A DNA stretch of 64,000 nucleotides from Maylandia zebra (taxonomy: Eukaryota > Chordata > Actinopteri > Cichliformes > Cichlidae): assembly GCF_041146795.1 (NCBI RefSeq), contig NC_135182.1:33276509-33340508 (forward strand), in the 5' to 3' direction. The notes beneath the pieces were generated by a model. It was not told the origin of the DNA. It saw only the letters and a program-made list of their open reading frames with translations, and did no database searches. Shown here piece by piece: positions 36,901 through 47,265 of the stretch. The position numbers and the translations under genes were made by a program. Numbering within the stretch: the first letter of the stretch is position 1; every line of letters starts with the position of its first letter.

Positions 36901-37303
36901 AAGGTGAAACCCTTTTCCCAAACTGGATCTTTAGATGCATACGCAACCTGTGGAAAGAGAGCAAGACGGTCACTGTGATGTGTGGATGTAACTGCAATCT
37001 CTGAAGCAGATGAACTGACCAGTGTTTTAAATTTTTACAGAAGAAAAATAATCGAAAAAAGGACATATGCACTTAAAGGTGGAAATGGCGTATTAGCAAT
37101 ACCTACCTCGCTTTTCTTAACGTCGTCGTCAATGGACATTTCCACAAAGGAGTTGGGACAGGTGGTTCTCTTTGTGAGCTGAAATAAAAGCAAACCAGTG
37201 AGGCAGTGAGAACATCTGTTCTAGTTTACAACTACTGTTAGCTGAGTCTGTGTTTCTGTGAGCCACTGTCAACATTTAAACCAGAAATAAACCCTTGCAC
37301 ATA

Positions 37304-38258
37304 CAGGGAGTGCAGAATTATTAGGCAAATGAGTATTTTGTCCACATCATCCTCTTCGTGCATGTTGTCTTACTCCAAGCTGTATAGGCTCGAAAGCCTA
37401 CTACCAATTAAGCATATTAGGTGATGTGCATCTCTGTAATGAGAAGGGGTGTGGTCTAATGACATCAACACCCTATATCAGGTGTGCATAATTATTAGGC
37501 AACTTCCTTTCCTTTGGCAAAATGGGTCAAAAGAAGGACTTGACAGGCTCAGAAAAGTCAAAAATAGTGAGATATCTTGCAGAGGGATGCAGCAGTCTCA
37601 AAATTGCAAAGCTTCTGAAGCGTGATCATCGACCAATCAAGCGTTTCATTCAAAATAGTCAACAGGGTCGCAAGAAGCGTGTGGAAAAACCAAGGCGCCA
37701 AATAACTGCCCATGAACTGAGAAAAGTCAAGTGTGCAGCTGCCAAGATGCCACTTGCCACCAGTTTGGCCATATTTCAGAGCTGCAACATCACTGGAGTG
37801 CCCAAAAGCACAAGGTGTGCAATACTCAGAGACATGGCCAAGGTAAGAAAGGCTGAAAGACGACCACCACTGAACAAGACACACAAGCTGAAACGTCAAG
37901 ACTGGGCCAAGAAACATCTCAAGACTGGTTTTTCTAAGGTTTTATGGACTGATGAAATGAGAGTGAGTCTTGATGAGCCAGATGGATGGGCCCGTGGCTG
38001 GATTGGTAAAGGGCAGAGAGCTCCAGTCCGACTCAGACGCCAGCAAGGTGGAGGTGGAGTACTGGTTTGGGCTGGTATCATCAACGATGAGCTTGTGGGG
38101 CCTTTTTGGGTTGAGGATGGAGTCAAGCTCAACTCCCAGTCCTACTGCCAGTTTCTGGAAGACACCTTCTTCAAGCAGTGGTACAGGAAGAAGTCTGCAT
38201 CCTTCAAGAAAAACATGATTTTCATGCAGGACAATGCTCCATCACACCTCACTGTGTT
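37304..38258 (+). mobile_element. Tc1/mariner element, 3' truncated
   Basis: It starts after a TA at 37302 with the terminal repeat CAGGGAGTGCAGAATTATTA. An internal inverted/repeat copy (ATTATTAGGCAA) lies near 37,490, then the transposase. The right terminal repeat is missing: sequence after about 38,258 matches intron text shared with the other esyt3 copies ('cagagggcagtcagaggcaatg', compare 53,200). It sits in intron 14 of copy B. Confidence 0.88.
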
Positions 38259-38336
38259 ATTGCGTTGTCACACTATGGCCACCAGAGGGCAGTCAGAGGC
38301 AATGCTTCTGAAGGCAACAGAACTGAGAAATGTTTA
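37522..38336 (+). pseudogene. Tc1-type transposase, C-terminus lost
   Basis: The frame is open for 271 codons: an N-terminal helix-turn-helix (SEKSKIVRYLAEGCSSLKIAKL), then catalytic motifs VLWTDEMRVSL and MQDNAPSHL. These are the first two Asp of the DDE/DDD triad. The remaining third motif is absent because the element stops at about 38,258; the last 27 codons are intron sequence. The product would be inactive. Confidence 0.88.
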
Positions 38337-40459
38337 GCTGGTCTCTGTGAAAACATGCTCCTTGCCTGCCAGTGCCTAAATAACAAGATGAATGGATTCA
38401 CACATAATACCATGTAACTATAAAAAGATCTGTGAGTATAGCAACCTTGGTAATGTGTCAGTGTGTGTCTGATTTAAAAAAAGATTTAATAGTTCTAATT
38501 TCCTCAAAAGTTCCCGACTATGTTCACTTTCTGCATTCTTCTTTATGCTAGCAAACGTAACCTGAACATTGCTCAGGAGGAAGACCAGCTGTCAGTAACA
38601 CAGCTACGTAAAATCAGAGGCATTTGCCAGACAAAAAGGCCAGCTTTCACAGACACAAGAGCACTTGGAGTGATAACACAAAGCTCCTGATCAAACTGAG
38701 ACATCAACATTCAAAAGCATCATCAACTCTAGGACACAAAAATGAAAGAAAAGCTAAGTACCAATGAAAGATAAGGACTGCCCTTTGTTATGAGCCACAA
38801 ACTCGAAAGCAAAGTTGAAATATTGTTCAAGAGAGTTACATTTTTGGACAATTTTATAGTAGAAAGAAAATAAATTTAACACCCCCCCAATATCTAAATT
38901 TTTCATTAACGACAAATTTATGTGATTTATTTTTCTTTTTTAGTGCAGCAGAAATTAAATTACAAAATGCATTCTCAGAACTGACGCCAGTTTTATCTGA
39001 TATCAGATGAAAAAATATCTCCATTATGACCAGTGGGCTGGTTTTAACAACAATATGTGCAATCACACAGAAAGTTAGATGTTTATGTGCTCGCTGCCGA
39101 GAAGTAAAATATATCACTCTCTGTTATTTTTAATGAGTAAAACAAAGCTTGAATTTTTTATATACCTATGTCAAATTTTAATTTCAAATAAACACACTTT
39201 TACTGTTTTTCAGTGGCGCAACACTCAGTTAAATATAAAGCGCTCTAATACTGTACTTTGGTGCCAAATATTCTTATAAAATTAGAAGATAATAAAGTGA
39301 AACTACTTTTCTCGAGACTCACGGCCATCTTTTTGTAGAGCAGTACAAAAATACAGCTGAGCACATTTGCATCACTGACTTACGTCAGTATTTTCTAATA
39401 CTCCCTATTAGAAGATACTTACTGGTAGATCTGCGGCACTGTGCAGGTACACTGCAAGCACAGCACAGGCAAAATTGTCCGTGGACTGGAAGGAAGAGTT
39501 GGGAGAGAGAATGAACGTGAGTTACATAGCAGCTGGACACTGAGCTACCTACAGCGGCAGTTAAAAGATGAATAATAAAATCCTGATGTTAGTGACATCA
39601 AAGAAACACTAAGCTGCTGTACCTCCTTCAGTAGGCTGGTGTCAGTCTGAAGGGAAAACCACTGGAGCTTAAGATGAACTTCACCATGCAGTGCCCTGTC
39701 CACAGGAAACCACTGCATGAGTAAAAGGATGTTCAAAAGGATTAAATACAAATCTAGAACTAGAGGAAATTATAACAGAAGCTTGAACACTACATAAATC
39801 CTGCAATGTCCTCTAGCACAGAAATACTGCTATTAGTTGTTTATTAGCGTTAAAAAAGCTCACCTGATCCATTTGTTTCTCCCTCTTCACTTCTCCAAAA
39901 TCAAGGTTATATCTAAATTAGACAAGAAATGTAGAATAACATCAGAACTCAGACAGATCATTATTTTAATCAGTTTCGTGGCTCAGAAATGCATACCAAA
40001 GCAATAATCATATCACTACATTTAAAAAGAAAGTAAAACTACACACACTGACATGAGACACGGACTTTCAAATTAACACAGGAAACACGGCAGGCACAGA
40101 CAAGACACTGAACTAAACCTACCCTAACATGAAGATTACAATAATAATAATAATAATCAGCACAACTAAGGAATCAGAACCTAAATCATAATACAGAATA
40201 ATACAAAAACACCAGAAACAGAAAATGCTGGGTCAAACGACCCAGAAGCGTGAAAGCTTTGATTGGTCATGTATGGCCAGTAAAACCAGAAAAGTGCTAT
40301 ACAAATACAAGTAAATGACATATTATGGACAAAAATTTAATATGTTGAATATTGAGTGATAAAACTGTCTTTAAGTTGGATCTGTTGACATCAGTGACTA
40401 CAGGAGGCACTACAACGAGAAATCTACTGATGACTGATTGGCAGATGCTGCCTAAAGAT

Positions 40460-40762
40460 GGGGCAATCGTGGCTCAAAGAGTTGGCAGTTCGTCTTGTAA
40501 CCGGAAGGTTGCCAGTTCGAGCCCCGGCCGTTGTGTCCTTGGGCAAGACACTTCACCTACCGCCTACTGGTGTTGGCCAGAGGGGCCGATGGCGCGATAT
40601 GGCAGCCTGGCTTCTGTCAGTCTGCCCCAGGGCAGCTGTGGCTACAACTGTAGCTGCCTCCACCAGTGTGTGAATGTGAGAGTGAATGAATAGTGGTATT
40701 GTAAAGCGCTTTGAGGGCCCCGAAAAGCGCTATATAAATGCAATCCATCATTATTATTATTA
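40460..40762 (+). mobile_element. tRNA-derived SINE
   Basis: The head is TGGCTCAAAGAGTTGG with B box GCCAGTTCGAGCCC. The body is 'ggcaagacacttc...ggggccgatggcgcga', and the 3' tail 'aagcgctatataaatgcaatcc' is followed by ATT repeats. It lies in intron 10 of copy B and is the same family as 42,174-42,490. Confidence 0.85.
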
Positions 40763-42173
40763 TCATTAAAGAATTTGGCCAAAATCCATTTAATATTCGA
40801 TTTACCTTCCAAGACAATCATCTTTGTCTGCGCCCTCATTGCACAGCTCTAATTCTAGCTCCTGCCCCGGGGCCTCATGGACAATAAACTGCACACACAA
40901 AAACAACAACAACAATGTTTTAATTGTCTTTCAAGTATTTTGATTAAATTTCACTGAATGGGATTTCAGTGGGTTACATTAAGAAAAAGTGGATATAAGA
41001 TACTGAGCAAAAATGCAAACAAACTCCACGTAATTGTGTTTTCAAGTTTGTCCATGAGAATTAAGTGACACATTTTTTTGTTAAGGGAAAAAAGAGTGTC
41101 AGAATCAAACAGTAATCGATTACTGAATCAAAGTGTGGATAAGTGCAGTGTGTTTGTGTACCTCATACACTTCATTCCATTTTGGGAACAAATTCTCTTT
41201 GACAGTCTTGCTTTTGAAATGCGTGCTGCCCACTCTCAGTGTGGCATATCGGTCTGATTTCGCTTTCATTAAATTCATCACGTGTGTGTTCTTAGCCACC
41301 AGATCTCTGGCCTCCAACAAGTGGACCCTCACCACCCCCTGAGATGAAAAAGCACAAGTATTCACATTAACAGTCAGGTAAACTGAAAGAGCAAAAAACT
41401 AGCAATAGTCAAAACAACATTCAAAATTTTTATACTTTTTTATTTTGATAGGATTCTGTTTTTTAATGTGAACTGCTGCTTACTGTAGCTGCAAGTTATA
41501 AGATGAAAATAACTCCAAAAATATTTAACATGAGGAAGTGGGAACCTCATCTGGTCCCCTTTGACCTTGTCTATGAGGGGAATGCACATGTGGTTGGGCA
41601 ACACCATGATGGAAGCTATAGCATCCAAGATCGTCTCCTCAGACAGTGAACTGTGAGGTGAAAGATGTGATGAGAGAGGACAGCAACCAAACAAGTAAAC
41701 ACCGAGTAATAAAATCATTCATTTCAAATATTTAAAATATTATTTGAGACCTTAAAGAAGGGATGCTCAAAAGGTTTGGCGTACCAGTCCAGTTTATGTG
41801 CAGAGTTTTAAACATTACTAACTACAAGGCTCCACTCGTCATAATAAGGCTGTGAGAAAGTCTCTGGCCACTTACAGGGCGGCGAAGGAAGAAAAAAGTC
41901 ACTCCTCCCACCAGCGGTGCTTGACCAATAAGAGGCTCTAAAATGACCCTCAGCATCCCCTGAAGCTGGAAGATTCAGAGCGAGTTTTACATGAACAGTA
42001 AGCATGTGATATAGACGATGGAGAGAACACAGAAAAATGAGATGCTCACTTTAAGTCCTTTCACACGAGTTGTGATTGCCAGGCTCACATCAGTGCTCAT
42101 GTCCACATCACCATCATAACTGGAGAGTAAACTGAGCTGGTCAGACATAAATGATGACAAGAGAAAACATCAC

Positions 42174-42490
42174 ACTACCGTGTGGCTCAGGGGGTTGGGA
42201 ATCGCATCTGTAACCGGAAGGTCACCGGTTCGATCCCTGGGCTCTCTGTCCTGGTCGTTGTGTCCCTGGGCAAGACACTTTACCCTACTTGCCTACTGGT
42301 GTTGGCCAGAGGGGCCGATGGCGCGATATGGCAGCCTCGCTTCTGTCAGTCTGCCCCAGGGCAGCTGTGGCTACAACTGTAGCTGCCTCCACCAGTGTGT
42401 GAATGCGAGAGTGAATGAATAGTGGTATTGTAAAGCGCTTTGTGTGCCTTGAAAAGCGCTATATAAATCCAATCCATTATTATTATTATT
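42174..42490 (+). mobile_element. tRNA-derived SINE, same family
   Basis: The A-box-like TGGCTCAGGGGGTTGG and perfect B box GGTTCGATCCC are followed by the same body and tail as the SINE at 40,460, ending in (ATT)n. It lies in intron 4 of copy B. Confidence 0.87.
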
Positions 42491-43056
42491 ATTACTACTT
42501 TGTAAACTAAGGTGAAAAAATTTGTTTGACCAACCTTATATTCATGTCTAGAATCACTTCCCTATGTTCCACTTCATGTGTGTACGCTCTTATTCCAGTG
42601 ATCTTGAGAGGCTGAAAAAAAAAATAATAAAAAAAAATCACTCGGCCACAATACATCACCTATGATGCACTTCCAATGATGAATGTTACTGAATTTTTGA
42701 AGCAGAACAAATAAAAATGGTGCATAAATCAAAACCACACACTTTGTATCCAAAATGAATCTTGGTAAATGTGAACACTTTGAGTGCAGGATTGGAGGAC
42801 CTGATGGATGGCTGGATCTTTTCTCTAAGTAGCTTCTCCATGTACATCCCAATGAATGGCCACGCCTGCTCCAACACCTGAACACATAAAAAAAACACCA
42901 CACCACTTTAGCACAACTTGATTCAGCACCTATGAGATCACATGGTACATAGAATTTTATTTGCTCTCTTATATGAGGTGAAAACAAAAAGGCTTAATGT
43001 ATCAAATGGCTTATTTAACTTTTTAAAATGACAACTTATTTTAATATTTTTGTAGC

Positions 43057-43473
43057 CTAAGCCTGCTTTAAATTTCTCGAGAATCTGTGGCAAGATCTGA
43101 AAACTGCTGTTCACAAACGCTGTCCATCTAATCTGACTGAGCTGGAGCTGTTTTGCAAAGAAGAATGGGCAAGGATTTCAGTCTCTAGATGTGCAAAGCT
43201 GGTAGAGACAGACCCTAAAAGACTGGCAGCTGTAATTGCAGCAAAAGGTGGTTCTACAAAGTATTGACTCAGGGGGCTGAATAATTACGCACACCCCACT
43301 TTGCAGTTATTTATTTGTAAAAAATGTTTGGAATCATGTATGATTTTCGTTCCATTTCTCACGTGTACACCACTTTGTATTGGTCTTTCACGTGGAATTC
43401 CAATAAAATTGATTCATGTTTGTGGCTGAAATGTGACAAAATGTGGGGCCGAATACTTTTGCAAGCCACTGTA
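43057..43473 (+). mobile_element. Tc1/mariner 3' end
   Basis: The sequence runs from decayed transposase C-terminal coding ('gagaatctgtggcaagatctg') to the right terminal repeat 'gaatacttttgcaagccactg'. The TA after it begins the adjacent Rex6-like copy ('ctgTAtgctaag'). The 5' half is gone. Confidence 0.85.
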
Positions 43474-44038
43474 TGCTAAGTGAGCCTACCGCAGACATGA
43501 GCGAGACAGATAAATATGAAGGGATGCCGGATCGGATGTCACCCAGATCAACAAGGTCCGCGTCAGGTGTTGAGGAACCAGGGCACCCTGATGAAAAGTG
43601 GGCCAGTTTTCAGCCACCTCCTGTACATTGATGACATCAAGCTGTATGCCAAGAGTGAATGAAACATCGATTCCACCAGGATATACAGCAATGAAATCGG
43701 AATGTCAGTCGGACTGGAGAAACGTAGTCGGATGATAACAACAACAACAACAAAGAGAGGGAAAGTAGTCAGAACTGAGGGGATCGAACTACCAGAAGGA
43801 AACATTGCATACACTGGGGACAGTTACAAGTACTTGGGGATCCCACAGGCAAATGGGAACCATGAAGAGGCCGTTAGGAAAGCTGCAACCACCAAGTACC
43901 TGCAGAGGGTCAGGCAATTCCTGAGGAGCCAGCTGAATGGTAAGAACACCTACGCCCTGCCCGTGATCAGGTATCCTGCTGGGATAATAAGCTGGCCAAA
44001 GGAGCAGATAGAAGTCACTGACATAAAGACAAGGAAGA
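43474..44038 (+). mobile_element. Rearranged Rex6/R4-like LINE copy
   Basis: 43,474-43,604 is colinear with the start of the ORF at 18,450. The sequence then jumps to the part matching about 20,284 (about 1.7 kb deleted), and continues to a match with about 20,740. It carries an ACA repeat expansion near 43,738, a small deletion near 43,950 and a YMDD-region change (YIDD). It is not functional. Confidence 0.85.
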
Positions 44039-44044
44039 AACATT

Positions 44045-44520
44045 GAAAAAGAAACACTGGCTGCCCTCTCCCCACACTGGAAGTTCTACACAACGCCCAC
44101 TGTTTTAAAAAGGCCCAAAACATCATAAAAGACACCTCACATCCTGGCCACTCCCTGTTCGAACTGTTGCCCTCAGGCAGACGGTACAGGGCAATCAGAG
44201 CAAGGACTAATAGACTCAAACACAGCTGTTATCCAACTGCAATAACACATCTGAATACTACAAAAAAAATGTCCATCACGCCACTCTTGTGTTAATCTAT
44301 GCACGGTCTGAAGCATGTGTGTGGGAATGTATGTGAATGTTTTACTGTTACATCTTATTAGTATTTTAAGTATTCTATCTATTTTATTTATTGAATTTTA
44401 TTGTTTTATTTATATTTTGATATTGCTAGGGATGATGCAATGATCGGGGACCATTCTTCATTTCGTTGTTCTCGTGACAATGACAATAAAGTTTCTGATT
44501 CTGATTCTGATTGTGGGTCT
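44045..44520 (+). mobile_element. LINE 3' end
   Basis: It contains coding like 'HCFKKAQNIIKDTSHPGHSL', then LFELLPSGRRYRAIRA, the C-terminal end of a fish LINE ORF, and then a 3' tail 'gacaatgacaataaagtttctgattctgatt'. Confidence 0.7.
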
Positions 44521-44524
44521 GCAT

Positions 44525-45000
44525 ACAAGGACAATTATAAAATATAATAAATAAATAAGGGTGGAGGTGCTGTGGTCATTTAGGGTGGAGATGGTAATTC
44601 TACTGAGACCAAAGTACTGCACAAGACCGGAAAATATTGCACATACCAAAGATACTGCACATGAGCCCAAAAAATATTGCACAGAACATGGAAAGATTGA
44701 GATATTGCACATGGATGATCAATAGCAGTGTCAGAGTGGATGTGTTGGACAAGTCTTTACTCACTCTTAGTTTGCATTAAGAGTTCTGACGGCCATCGGG
44801 AAGAAGGTGTTCTTTAGTCTGTTGTTTTTGCACCTGATGGATGTGAACCTTTTTCCAGAGGGCGGGATGTTGAAGAGGTGGTGGTTAGGATGGAGGTGGT
44901 CCTGTATACTTGCCCTGGCTCTGGAGAGACATCTTGAGCTGGCAATTAAGTCCAGGGAGGGGAGTGGACCGCTGATCAACTTCTCTGCATACAAACCTTA
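44525..45000 (-). mobile_element. LINE 3' end, opposite orientation
   Basis: Minus-strand translation has SRARASIQDHLHPNHHLFNI and SGKRFTSIRCKNNRLKNTFF, the same C-terminal block as the preceding fragment but on the other strand. The two lie tail to tail. Confidence 0.7.
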
Positions 45001-45299
45001 ATGTCCTTTCAAATAATTTTTCAAGCACTTATATATCAAAGCTTGCATATCATGAATAATATGAAAGAGCTGTGTACAATACTGTTGGAGGGATTGTTTT
45101 TAAAGGCACTTCAGTTTCCCTCAGTTTTGGCCTGCTGAGTCATTGTTCAGGTAGTGTTCAACATAAATTGATATGTGAATTGACAGCGATGATGCTGTAT
45201 CAGAAGACACAGACAGCTGTTGTATTTTGAACGTACCTGTGTTAACCCTGGTTTAACACTTACTTACATGTGTTAAACTATCTGTAAAGGTTCATAGTT

Positions 45300-46620
45300 A
45301 TCATAAACTCTTTAGAGAAACTCAGCGCCGTTGCTAGGTAACCAATTAACTCGCCCTAAAGCCTGTGAACAAGAGGACCCACGCGCATGTACGCTTCAAC
45401 TGCTTTTCCTCTTCGGTGTTATGTTATGTTTAACTAAACAGGAACGCCTGTTTAGATTAGCAAGCCGACTCTGTATATGTGGTGGTACTGCCCCCTAGCG
45501 ACTCTTTCCCAGAGTACAGTCAGCCTTGAAAAGTAGTACTGCACTCTATCACTCATATAAGAGCATGTGGAAATTGCAAACAGTGCGAGGAATATAATAA
45601 GCAATAAAATAGCAATACAGTGGTCCCTCGCTATAACGCGGTTCACAATTTTGCACGTTTTTTTTTCTTTACTGGAAAAACTAACTACAAAACACTGTAT
45701 GATACTTGGAACCGGGAAACATGGAGGGACACAATCAGACAAACCAACAACAGATAAAGGAAGACAGAGGGCAAAATACACAAGAGGGTAACGAGGGAAA
45801 CAGGAACAGGGAACACAGCTGGGACTAATCACACACATGAGACAGGGAGAAAGTGAAACAGAATAGACGAACGCAGGACTGTCAAAGTAAAACAAGAAAT
45901 TCACGAACATGGAAACTAGGGCGACCAGGCATAACACAAGGAATTCAGGGAGGCACAGTAACAAAATCTAAAGCCTAGAAATGACAAAATACAAAAGCTA
46001 ACTTAGGGAGCTACAAATACAAAAGACTACGCCACGAGAGCCACAAAATAGAGAATATTCACCAGACCCAAGATCATGACACTTACAATCTTTATTTTTG
46101 GATATGCATATTATCTACCATCACACAAAATTTGAAAAGGATATCTTGGAAAGCTTTGGACGCTAAACAGACTAACAAACGTGACTGATTACATACTCCC
46201 TGCGTTCAGTGGGGAGAATAGGGACTCTATACCCCCAGCTGGTCATCTGGGAATCTGCCTGAAGAGATTTATTCTTTTCACAATCACACTTTCACACTGA
46301 AATGATGTCAAATCAACCATGTATTAGTTTGAAGATATTTATTTGCCATGAATATGAATTGAAAATGAATGTCCCTTTTAGTTTCAGCTCAAAAACAACA
46401 ACTGGGAACAGCTTCCCTGCTCAATAATTAATGTAAAACAGAAAAACATCAAACTATTAGCCAAGACAAAGTCTTCATCCACTATAGATCTCTGGTAGTC
46501 TGAAGACAGTTCTACTAAAAATATTCTGCCACCTGTTGTAACAAATTTACCAACTACAATTGAGATTTTTTTTAAATAATACATAAATACAAAAAAAAAT
46601 AATCTTTCTTTAAAGTGTTT
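45300..46620. repeat. Duplicated relic of the dynein upstream region
   Basis: 45,300-45,620 matches about 6,300-6,690 (AAACTCTTTA, CCGTTGCTAGG, ACCCACGCGC / ACCCGCGCGC, TGGTGGTACTGCCCCCT, AATAAGCAATAAAATA in order). 46,310-46,560 matches about 7,020-7,220 ('tatttatttgcca', 'aaaaacaacaac', 'caataattaat'). A 45,640-46,085 repeat interrupts it. No dynein coding sequence was carried over. It contains the X-box-like GTTGCTAGGTAAC at 45330-45342. Confidence 0.75.
45640..46085 (-). mobile_element. DNA-transposon end plus LTR-like fragment
   Basis: 45,618-45,655 (CAGTGGTCCCTCGCTATAAC) resembles the terminal repeat of pogo/Tigger-type elements. 45,700-46,085 read on the minus strand resembles a fish LTR. 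No complete element is visible. Confidence 0.4.
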
Positions 46621-47265
46621 ATGTCAAACCTCTGATTAACTACTTAGCTCAGAACTGTAGTCCCTCATAAAGAGAGTGACGGCGTACTGAGATGTTATTT
46701 TGAATGGTCTGAGAAGATTAGCTTTAAAAGAAATGACATCCTATTGAGTCAGTAACTGAGGCCAAAGAACTTGGCTTGTGCCCTTCTTGGATGCAGTTTT
46801 ACTTCCAATGAGCTGCAGAACAGCTCAGCTGCCTCGATGTAAAATCTGCTTAGTGGGACTTCGTGCATTTCAGTGTTTATCGAAGTCTGTAATCCTTCCT
46901 CACCATGCACTCACTCATCTACATTGCTGTAACAAACATTTGGCTTTTACCTGATTTGCCCCAATATATATACATAAAAACTGTCAATAAATCTATTTAC
47001 AATATAACACTAAAGATGAACTTTGGTTCAGATGAAATAACCAAAATATAGGCGTTGCTTTGCTTGCACAAACCTTTTTTTCATTGTTATTAAGGGTCTT
47101 TTTGTTACCAAAAAAAAAAAAAAAAAAGCACACACACACACACAAATAAATCTTGGTTTGCTGTGTTTCGGATGAGTAAGGAGTATGAACGTCTGTCATT
47201 TTCTCTGCAGCGGTTGCAGCAGCAGCTTTTCAAGCTGAAGTTTCTCTCAGTTGTACATGTTACAC

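Larger units (their letters stand above)
34449..42877 (-). pseudogene. Extended synaptotagmin esyt3-like, copy B (decayed)
   Basis: Exons found, in esyt3 numbering: 3 42743-42877; 4 42535-42611; 5 42050-42119; 6 41876-41965; 7 41761-41816 (no AG acceptor); 8 41530-41650; 9 41162-41338; 10 40806-40888; 11 39864-39912; 12 39623-39712; 13 39423-39485; 15 37107-37178; 16 36861-36947; 17 36423-36572; 18 35923-36278; 19 35673-35771; 20 35220-35351; 21 34990-35095; 23 34449-34488. Missing: exon 1 (membrane anchor), exon 2 and exon 22. Exon 14 survives only as a short stub around 39,325. Skipping 22 shifts frame into 23. The retained exons have no internal stop codons. In C2A, AKDTY has become AKNTH, KSDPY is KSDRY and YDED is CNEG, so most acidic Ca2+ ligands are gone. 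Likely a pseudogene; expression of a fragment is not excluded. Confidence 0.85.

Noticed and set aside
43563-43814. Minus-strand frame in the rearranged LINE
   Set aside because: Mirror of the plus-strand Rex6-like remnant.
45452-45964. 170-codon minus-strand frame rich in Cys, Leu and Val
   Set aside because: It covers an LTR-like repeat and part of the duplicated dynein flank; no start context, splice sites or protein family.
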